Shown here: positions 1 to 4,610 of the stretch, in pieces
Numbering within the stretch: the first letter of the stretch is position 1
Layout of the letters: every line of letters starts with the position of its first letter
Assembly (NCBI GenBank): GCA_946615275.1
Contig: CAMOHV010000081.1
Coordinates: 1-6,276, forward strand
Direction: 5' to 3'
DNA length: 6,276 bases
Source: an uncultured Verrucomicrobiota bacterium
GTDB taxonomy: Bacteria > Verrucomicrobiota > Kiritimatiellia > RFP12 > UBA1067
Position numbers and translations under genes: made by a program
Notes under the pieces: generated by a model
Databases searched by the model: none
Seen by the model: only the letters and a program-made list of their open reading frames with translations
What the model was told of the DNA's origin: nothing

Positions 1-93
1 CGTGCCGCCCACGCCGTTGAATGCGCGGACCGGCGAGTTCACCCCTCCCGGGATGACCCTCTTCGCCCTCTTGAACAGCTCTTCGTGCGTCAT
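1..93 (-). CDS. hemL: Glutamate-1-semialdehyde 2,1-aminomutase, N-terminal 31 codons (runs off the left edge)
   Basis: HemL is a cytosolic PLP enzyme that converts glutamate-1-semialdehyde to 5-aminolevulinate in the C5 route to tetrapyrroles. The minus strand, read from an ATG at 93, gives 31 open codons to the window edge. They begin [17 protein letters not shown] and continue with [14 protein letters not shown]. The [12 protein letters not shown] block followed by G-V-G-G-T is the well-known N-terminal signature of HemL proteins, and it sits at the usual distance from the start. The PLP lysine and the rest of the roughly 430-residue protein lie outside the window. Upstream is a purine-rich stretch (AAGGAGAAGAAG on the minus strand, 102-113) whose last GAAG ends 8 nt before the ATG. 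A 261-bp gap separates it from the preceding hydrolase gene, so it probably has its own promoter. Identification is by recall of the family motif. Confidence 0.93.
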   Translation of the reverse strand, partial: MTHEELFKRAKRVIPGGVNSPVRAFNGVGGT

Positions 94-134
94 GCTGTAA
101 ACTTCTTCTCCTTCTCTTTCGCGACTCGCCTTAT

Positions 135-162
135 ATCATATTTCAGCGGCAGCGCCACAAAA
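135..162 (-). promoter_or_regulatory. Candidate proximal promoter of hemL
   Basis: On the minus strand a TATGAT hexamer (135-140) matches the -10 consensus at five of six positions. A poor -35 candidate, TTTTGT (157-162), lies 16 nt upstream. The -10 lies about 40 nt from the hemL ATG, a normal leader length. The -35 matches only two positions, so this is a tentative call resting mainly on the -10 and its location in an A+T-rich pocket. Confidence 0.3.
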
Positions 163-297
163 CCCCCATGGCCGAAGCGGATGCCGCATACCGCCATCGG
201 CCTCGGCCGAGAAGCGCTCGGAGAGGGTCGTCAGGACTTTCTTTCTTATCCATCTCTGCCTTGCCAGGATTGGTTCATGGTTTTGAAGACAGAGGTT

Positions 298-328
298 ATT
301 TTACCATATTTTCGGCACATGTGGGCAA
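298..328 (-). promoter_or_regulatory. Candidate distal promoter of hemL, weak
   Basis: On the minus strand TTGCCC (323-328) and TAAAAT (298-303) resemble -35 and -10 hexamers with four and five matching positions. The spacer is 19 nt, longer than the preferred 17. The palindrome CACATGTG (316-323) overlaps the last base of the -35 and the start of the spacer, where a repressor could act. No regulator is visible to support this. Confidence 0.2.
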
Positions 329-354
329 TGAATTAAACCTAAATTCCTTGGATT

Positions 355-3060
355 TCAGCGCGGAGACGCAGAGGAAGCGGAGATGCGCAGTCGCCACTCG
401 CCCGGCCTGAACGTGAACGACCTCCACTCCCCGCCCAAGAGGAACGAGCATGGCGCGCCGCCGAGGGAGATCACCTCCCAGCCGTTTGTGAGCGCGCGGC
501 AGAGCGCCGTCCCAGAGGCGCGCGCCTTGGGGCGCGCCGCCTCGGCGCCGCGCCCGTCGATGTAGATGTAGTCCGGCGACTCGCAGTAGTCCGCCCGCGC
601 GCCGCCCCGGTCAGACGAGTCCACCACCACGTCGCGGTCCGCCGTCCACGCGCGGTATCCGCCCGGCGGCAGGTCCAGCTTCTCCCCGCAGAACTCCGCG
701 ACGAGCCTCTCCGTCCTGCTGCCGTTCGCCGCCACCGCCGTTCCGTCGCGGTAGAGGACGCACACCTGCGAGCGCTCCACCGCACCCGACGCCAGCGCCT
801 CGGACGTCCCGACCAGCCGCCCCTTCACGTCCGCGTACCTTATCATCTCCGCCTCGCTCTGCGTGTATCTCGCGGCGATCTGCTGCACCATGAAGTAGCT
901 CTTCATCGCCACGGCCATTCCGTCGTCGGTGATCTTCTGCTCGGCTTTGGGGCCGTACGCGAGGCCGAAGCACTTGGGCGGGTCGAATAGGTAGTCCAGG
1001 ATCAGGTAGCCGGAGTGCCCGAACGCGAGCGTCGCGGCGAGGAATCGGTCCACGAGATTCGTGCGCGCCTCCGGCGTGGGCGCGTCGGGAAGGTAGAAGG
1101 ACTTCTCGAGGGGCGTCTTTCCGGGCGCGAACATCGCGAGCGCGCCCATGCCGAAGTCTGTCTCGAGCGGATGTATCTTGAGAAGGTCGAAGTCCACGAT
1201 CCACGGGCGCTCGGAGATTCTGTATCCCCAGTCCTGCGCATAGTTGCCGTCGGTGAGGCCCGCGTAGAACATGTGGTGCGAGCCCTCGGACCAGACGGGG
1301 CCGTCCCACACGCGCCGCTGTATGAGGGCCGTCTCGCCCCAGGCGTAGAACGTCTGGGAGAACGTCCCCGCGCCGGGCACGCGTGCATCGGCGTCGACGC
1401 GCGCCCAGGGCGCAAGCGCGGCATGCACGTCGAAGTACGCGGTGTCGAAGCCGAACTTCCCCTGCACCTGCGGGGCGATCCTCTCGCAGAGCCCCGGCGC
1501 GGCGGCGGGCTTGAGCGCGTAGGTGCGCATCCAGGCGTCCACGAGCGAGCCGTCGGCGCGCCTCATCGCGAGGTCTGGGTCCCAGTTGGCGTTCGCGGGC
1601 GCGAACTCCACGTAGTTGTTGTACGGGCCGTAGGAGTAGCCAAGCTCGTCGCGGAGGAAGCGCGTGTAGTCGAGCTGCGCCGCGTCGCCGCCCTTGAACG
1701 GGTCGGCGCCGGTGCGCAGAGTGTAGCTCTCCCCGCCCGTCCGCCACATGGTCTCATGGTCGGTGATGAGCACCTCGCGCATGCCGTGGTCGTGGACGGC
1801 GCGCCAGAGCGCCTTGTCGCGTTCGCGGTCCGCCGTCGCCGCGTGGCTGCGCCACACCTTCCGCCCCGCGACGTGCTTCCACGGGGATTTCGGGTTCGGT
1901 ATGTTCGGCAGCACCCCCGCGAAGTCGGGCGAGAGCGTTATGAAGAGCCTCTCCGAGACGGGGTTGTACGTGCCGTCGCTCTTAGGCTCGTAGACGACGA
2001 ACAGCTCGCGCCCGTTCGGGGTGTCCTTCACCTGTATGCGCGTCGCGTTGGAACGGTACCAGTCGAAGAGCGCCAGTCGGAAGAGCCCGCCCTTGAGCAT
2101 TTCCACGCCGACCCGCCGCCCGCCGTCGTAGGCGAGGTACGGGACGTCCACCGTGCGCAGCAGCTTCGCCTCCGTCGCGAGGCCCGCCGAGATCTTCGTG
2201 ACCGCTCCGGCCGGCGCCGAGAAGTCCACTATGAGCGTGCGCCCCACGCGGCTCGTCGAGACGTTCAGCGCCGAGAGGTCGCTCCCCTCCCGCGCGCCGC
2301 CGGTGAACTGCGCGAGGACGTCGTCGCGGCCCGCCTTCGCCACGTCCGGCAGGATGGTCTCCTCGCGCGTCGGGAACGGAAGGACCCCATCCCCGGTGTT
2401 GATCCCCTGGTCCGCGTTGGCGAGCGGGAAGAGGTTGCGCTTCGGGCGCGGGGCGATCTTCAAGGGGCGGAACTCGTCGCGGAAGAGGGCGAGCGAATCG
2501 AAGTGCAGCACCCTGTCTGTAGCCTGCGTGCCGCCCGTGAGCGCGAATCCGTCGAAGCGCATCCCGCCGGGCGGGGCGAGGCGGCGCTCCAGAAGATGCC
2601 ATCCCATCCAGTCGATCCTGCCAAGGGGGATGTTCGTGGACATCCCCTCCGGCGAGGCGAACACAGCAGCGATCGACGGCGCAGGCGTCTCGGGGTCGCG
2701 GTTCGCGCCGCGGCAGAACCGAGTCCCGTGGATCCAGACAGAGAAAGTGTCCGCCCCCTTCGGCACATCCACCGGACTTGGCGGGATCAGGCGCACGCAT
2801 GGCGCGCCCTTCCCCTCCGCGCGGTACACAAGCCTTCCCGTCCAGTCCCCGAAGAGCGGACATTCCCGCGAGCGCGCGAACTCTGCCTTCGCGCCCACGC
2901 ACTCCACGCGCCACCGCGCCTCCCCCTCGAAATCCTCAAACGCCTCGCGCGCATCCTTCGCGCGCCCGGCCTCGATGAACTCATACGGCCTTTCTGCGGC
3001 GGCCGCCGCCATCATCAGCAGGCCCGCGCCCACCATCATCGAGATTCCGAGGTGCTTCAC
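355..3060 (-). CDS. Secreted multidomain putative glycoside hydrolase (901 aa)
   Basis: The start is GTG at 3060, which overlaps the fucU stop (GTGA). It is supported by a signal peptide directly after it: K2, a hydrophobic run at about 8-21 (MMVGAGLLMMAAAA), and likely cleavage near A22. The export route suggests action in the periplasm or outside the cell. Residues about 42-200 look like a beta-sandwich of carbohydrate-binding type (FEDFEG, FSVWIHG, WMGWHLLERRL, LHFDSLALF). Residues 208-380 form a second beta-rich part opening with a G-I-N-T-G-D-G-V-L-P-F-P-T-R-E-E-T-I-L-P block. Residues about 400-730 look like a catalytic (beta/alpha) barrel: LITDHETMW (431-439), YGPYNNYVEF (477-486), AYFDVH with D544, and WSEGSHH with E592. 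D544 and E592 are candidate nucleophile and acid/base residues by analogy with GH101-like retaining enzymes; this is inference. Residues about 760-901 form a C-terminal sandwich. No exact family or substrate can be named. Coupling to fucU suggests a fucose-containing glycan. Confidence 0.8.
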   Translation of the reverse strand: MKHLGISMMVGAGLLMMAAAAAERPYEFIEAGRAKDAREAFEDFEGEARWRVECVGAKAEFARSRECPLFGDWTGRLVYRAEGKGAPCVRLIPPSPVDVPKGADTFSVWIHGTRFCRGANRDPETPAPSIAAVFASPEGMSTNIPLGRIDWMGWHLLERRLAPPGGMRFDGFALTGGTQATDRVLHFDSLALFRDEFRPLKIAPRPKRNLFPLANADQGINTGDGVLPFPTREETILPDVAKAGRDDVLAQFTGGAREGSDLSALNVSTSRVGRTLIVDFSAPAGAVTKISAGLATEAKLLRTVDVPYLAYDGGRRVGVEMLKGGLFRLALFDWYRSNATRIQVKDTPNGRELFVVYEPKSDGTYNPVSERLFITLSPDFAGVLPNIPNPKSPWKHVAGRKVWRSHAATADRERDKALWRAVHDHGMREVLITDHETMWRTGGESYTLRTGADPFKGGDAAQLDYTRFLRDELGYSYGPYNNYVEFAPANANWDPDLAMRRADGSLVDAWMRTYALKPAAAPGLCERIAPQVQGKFGFDTAYFDVHAALAPWARVDADARVPGAGTFSQTFYAWGETALIQRRVWDGPVWSEGSHHMFYAGLTDGNYAQDWGYRISERPWIVDFDLLKIHPLETDFGMGALAMFAPGKTPLEKSFYLPDAPTPEARTNLVDRFLAATLAFGHSGYLILDYLFDPPKCFGLAYGPKAEQKITDDGMAVAMKSYFMVQQIAARYTQSEAEMIRYADVKGRLVGTSEALASGAVERSQVCVLYRDGTAVAANGSRTERLVAEFCGEKLDLPPGGYRAWTADRDVVVDSSDRGGARADYCESPDYIYIDGRGAEAARPKARASGTALCRALTNGWEVISLGGAPCSFLLGGEWRSFTFRPGEWRLRISASSASPR

Positions 3061-3473
3061 AGCGCATTGCCCTTCTTGAGGATCACGTTTCCGTACTGCG
3101 CCGTCTCGCCGCTCTGCACAACCGCGAAGGCGGCCTTGGCGCGCGCGTAGAATTCCTCGCGGGGAAGGCGCAGCACCTCGCCGGAATATCCGCCAAGCGC
3201 CTCGCGGTATGATGCCTCCACGGCGGGATCAAGCTCGTCGCCGGTGACGGGCGCCATCATGATGACGGGCGTCGCGTACCTGTCGAGGTCGATCAAGGCG
3301 CCGATGCCCGCGACGAGTGCGGCGGCGGGGATGCCGTCTGCGCGGATCGCTGACGGATTGCACGTCTTCGCCGGGAAATGCGCGTCGGCTATCACGATCT
3401 CGTCGCCGTGGCCCATCTCCGCGAGCGTCTTCAGAAGTTCCGGCGATATCACCGGCGATATTCCCTTGAGCAT
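3057..3473 (-). CDS. fucU: L-fucose mutarotase (RbsD/FucU family)
   Basis: FucU catalyses interconversion of alpha- and beta-L-fucose, supplying the anomer used by fucose isomerase; it acts in the cytosol and is multimeric in the family. The 138-residue product matches the usual length of about 140. It follows E. coli FucU closely from the first residue, as I recall that sequence: ISPVISPELLKTLAEMGHGD, then DAHFPA (30-35), an I-R-A-D-G block (43-47), LDP (81-83), FYARAKAAFAVV (108-119) and YGNVILKKG (127-135). H22 and the D30-H32 pair lie in the conserved active-site segments. The frame is open further upstream to 3620, but that part resembles no FucU and overlaps promoter-like sequence, so the ATG at 3473 with its GGAG site is chosen. 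No fucose isomerase, kinase or permease is in the window. The stop overlaps the start of the secreted hydrolase by 4 nt. RbsD-type specificity is unlikely given the close FucU resemblance. Confidence 0.95.
   Translation of the reverse strand: MLKGISPVISPELLKTLAEMGHGDEIVIADAHFPAKTCNPSAIRADGIPAAALVAGIGALIDLDRYATPVIMMAPVTGDELDPAVEASYREALGGYSGEVLRLPREEFYARAKAAFAVVQSGETAQYGNVILKKGNAL
3071..3075 (-). promoter_or_regulatory. Ribosome-binding site of the 901-residue hydrolase, inside fucU
   Basis: GAAGG on the minus strand ends 10 nt before the GTG start at 3060 and lies within the last codons of fucU. With the GTGA stop-start overlap it supports translation re-initiation from fucU and the choice of the GTG start over the in-frame ATG codons 8 and 9. 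Starting at either of those would remove the positively charged signal-peptide n-region. Confidence 0.5.
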
Positions 3474-3479
3474 CTTAAT

Positions 3480-3483
3480 CTCC
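3480..3483 (-). promoter_or_regulatory. Ribosome-binding site that fixes the fucU start
   Basis: GGAG on the minus strand lies 6 nt before the ATG at 3473. It supports this start rather than the in-frame upstream codons reaching to 3620. Confidence 0.7.
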
Positions 3484-3529
3484 GTTCCAATTTCACTGCC
3501 GTCCCATAGGCATAGGCAGCGATGTAGAT

Positions 3530-3558
3530 AGTGTAGCATTTTCTGATTCCGTGCGCAA
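3530..3558 (-). promoter_or_regulatory. Candidate promoter of the fucU-hydrolase operon
   Basis: On the minus strand TTGCGC (3553-3558) and TACACT (3530-3535) are separated by exactly 17 nt. The -10 is preceded by TGC, giving the extended -10 form TGn. The -35 keeps only TTG, which an extended -10 can compensate for. The -10 lies 56 nt from the fucU ATG, so the leader would be about 50 nt. Inverted repeats overlap and flank the -35 (separate entries), which fits a regulated sugar operon. Confidence 0.45.
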
Positions 3559-3563
3559 TGCAC
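3551..3563. repeat. Inverted repeat GTGC-N5-GCAC over the fucU -35
   Basis: Four-base arms GTGC (3551-3554) and GCAC (3560-3563) flank a 5-nt centre. The element covers the candidate -35 hexamer of fucU, the classic place for a repressor operator. The arms are short, so chance occurrence in G+C-rich DNA is possible. Confidence 0.3.
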
Positions 3564-3569
3564 AGATTT

Positions 3570-3594
3570 CTGGAGATTCCCAAAACTTCTCCAG
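3570..3594. repeat. Inverted repeat CTGGAGA-N11-TCTCCAG upstream of fucU
   Basis: Perfect 7-bp arms (3570-3576 and 3588-3594) with an 11-nt centre lie just upstream of the candidate fucU -35. The arm spacing of 18 bp centre to centre is compatible with a dimeric regulator. As RNA it could form only a modest hairpin, and no T-run follows it on either strand, so it is not a terminator. Confidence 0.4.
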
Positions 3595-3669
3595 CTCGCC
3601 ATCCCCCCAAAAAAAGGCACTAGAAACCCGGCACTTTGTTTTCATGCACGAAAGAAAGGGGAATCTCCA
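3571..3669. repeat. Paired 11-bp inverted repeats TGGAGATTCCC / GGGAATCTCCA
   Basis: Plus-strand TGGAGATTCCC (3571-3581) and its exact reverse complement GGGAATCTCCA (3659-3669) are 77 nt apart in the gluQ-fucU gap. Each copy contains its own hyphenated palindrome, GGA-N3-TCC, so each could be a complete operator for one dimer. Centre-to-centre distance is 88 bp. One copy abuts the fucU promoter; the other lies 22 nt past the gluQ stop. Function is inferred. Confidence 0.5.
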
Positions 3670-3690
3670 AGGAAAGTGCGCGGACCGCCC

Positions 3691-4596
3691 CTAGCGCGCC
3701 ACCCACGGTTCATGCGGCACGCGATCGAGCGAGAAGCCCGGCAGAAGATCGCGCAGGCGGCACGGCCCGCCGGCGCCCATGCCGCATGATGCGGCTATGA
3801 AACCGATCAGGCGCTCTGCCGACCAGCCGGCCGCGCGGAAGGAGGCGATGCGCGTGTCGCCGTGGCGCTTCGCGAGGCGGCGTCCGTCCGGCCCCACGGC
3901 GAGCGGCACGTGGCAGTAGGCGGGCGTGGGCAGGCCGAGGGCGCGCTGGACAAGTATCTGCGCGGGGGTGGCGGGGAGGAGATCGTCGCCTCGCACCACC
4001 TCCGTGACGCCCATCGCGGCGTCGTCCACCACCACCGCGAGAGTGTAGCCCGCGCCGTCCTCGTCGCGGGCGAGGGGGAAGTCGCCGAGCGACCGCGAGA
4101 CATCCTGCTCATAGGGCCCTGCGAAGACGTCCGCAAAGGAGACGACGGTTCCGTCCTGCACGCGGAAGCGCCAGCAGGGCGGACGCACCTTCGCGGCCTC
4201 GGCCCATGTGGAGAAGCGCCCTCTGCACGTGCCCGGGTAGAACAGCTGCTCCCCTGCGTGCGGGGCGGACTGCGCCGCCTCCACGTCCTTTCTGCTGCAT
4301 GCGCACGGATACACGAGCCCCGCCTCCTTCAGGCGGCCGAGCGCCTCGCGGTACATCTCGCGCCGCACGGACTGCACATGCTCCTCGTCCCAGTCGAAGC
4401 CCAGCCAGCGCAGCTCCTCCACGGCCGCCTCCGCCGCGCCCGGCTTGTCGCGCGGATGGTCCAGGTCCTCCATGCGGAACACAACCCTTCCCCCCTGCGA
4501 GCGCGCCCTCAGCCATGCGATCATGAACGTGCGCACGTTGCCGAGGTGCAGCGCGCCAGTGGGGCTGGGCGCGAGGCGTCCTGTGTATCCGCCCAC
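3691..4596 (-). CDS. gluQ: Glutamyl-Q tRNA(Asp) synthetase
   Basis: GluQ-RS (YadB) is a truncated glutamyl-tRNA synthetase paralogue that activates glutamate and attaches it to queuosine at position 34 of tRNA(Asp), not to a tRNA 3' end. The 301-residue length matches this family and is far shorter than GltX, since the anticodon-binding domain is absent. Visible class I features are: R-L-A-P-S-P-T-G near the N-terminus, the HIGH-type HLGN (17-20), RMEDLDHPR (41-49), and a KMSKS-type loop RRLAKRHGD (239-247). A zinc site typical of GluQ-RS is present as C98, C100, Y120 and C124 (CAC, then YPGTC). VVVDDAAMGVTEVVRGDDLL (188-207) is also family-typical. The start is GTG at 4596, 9 nt after an AGGAG that overlaps the stop of the upstream hydrolase, so the two are probably cotranscribed and coupled. 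Its placement among glycan genes is unusual compared with its frequent dksA linkage in proteobacteria. Confidence 0.94.
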   Translation of the reverse strand: MGGYTGRLAPSPTGALHLGNVRTFMIAWLRARSQGGRVVFRMEDLDHPRDKPGAAEAAVEELRWLGFDWDEEHVQSVRREMYREALGRLKEAGLVYPCACSRKDVEAAQSAPHAGEQLFYPGTCRGRFSTWAEAAKVRPPCWRFRVQDGTVVSFADVFAGPYEQDVSRSLGDFPLARDEDGAGYTLAVVVDDAAMGVTEVVRGDDLLPATPAQILVQRALGLPTPAYCHVPLAVGPDGRRLAKRHGDTRIASFRAAGWSAERLIGFIAASCGMGAGGPCRLRDLLPGFSLDRVPHEPWVAR

Positions 4597-4605
4597 CGCC
4601 GCGCT

Positions 4606-4610
4606 CTCCT
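4606..4610 (-). promoter_or_regulatory. Ribosome-binding site of gluQ overlapping the upstream stop codon
   Basis: AGGAG on the minus strand shares its first two bases with the TAG stop (4609-4611) of the upstream hydrolase and ends 9 nt before the gluQ GTG. This supports the GTG start and translational coupling between the two genes. Confidence 0.65.

Larger units (their letters stand above)
94..354. other. Intergenic region between the secreted hydrolase gene and hemL
   Basis: This 261-bp gap has no gene I would call. It is visibly richer in A+T than the coding DNA, especially 281-354 and 131-145. It holds two weak promoter-like candidates for hemL (listed separately), a perfect 8-bp palindrome CACATGTG (316-323), a perfect 10-bp palindrome CTCGGCCGAG (202-211), and a minus-strand stretch open for 54 codons without a start codon (136-300; see findings). 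I found no G+C-rich hairpin followed by a T-run on the minus strand after the hydrolase stop, so no intrinsic terminator can be named. Confidence 0.6.

Noticed and set aside
85..336. Plus-strand 83-codon frame across the hemL upstream gap
   Set aside because: It overlaps the hemL start in antisense, has no ribosome-binding site, and shows no recognisable feature. The opposite-strand stretch is discussed as a finding instead.
1015..3150. A 711-codon open frame on the plus strand, antisense to the secreted hydrolase and fucU
   Set aside because: Its product is dominated by R, E, A, V, G and H in a low-complexity pattern typical of the frame opposite a G+C-rich gene. It shows no domain, and the minus-strand reading has a signal peptide and clear motifs.
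3496..3519. CTGCC...GGCAG hairpin with a CATAGG tandem in the fucU leader, as a riboswitch or attenuator
   Set aside because: The stem is only 5 bp with a 14-nt loop and there is no terminator or alternative pairing. It is too weak to claim.
3604..3619. T-run (TTTTTTT, minus strand) after gluQ as an intrinsic terminator
   Set aside because: The sequence before the run holds a direct repeat (GTGCC twice), not an inverted one, so no stable stem precedes it. G residues follow at once.
3057..3620. A longer fucU product of 187 codons starting at 3620
   Set aside because: The extra 49 residues have no FucU resemblance and cover the inverted repeats and promoter candidate. The ATG at 3473 has a GGAG site and matches the family N-terminus exactly.
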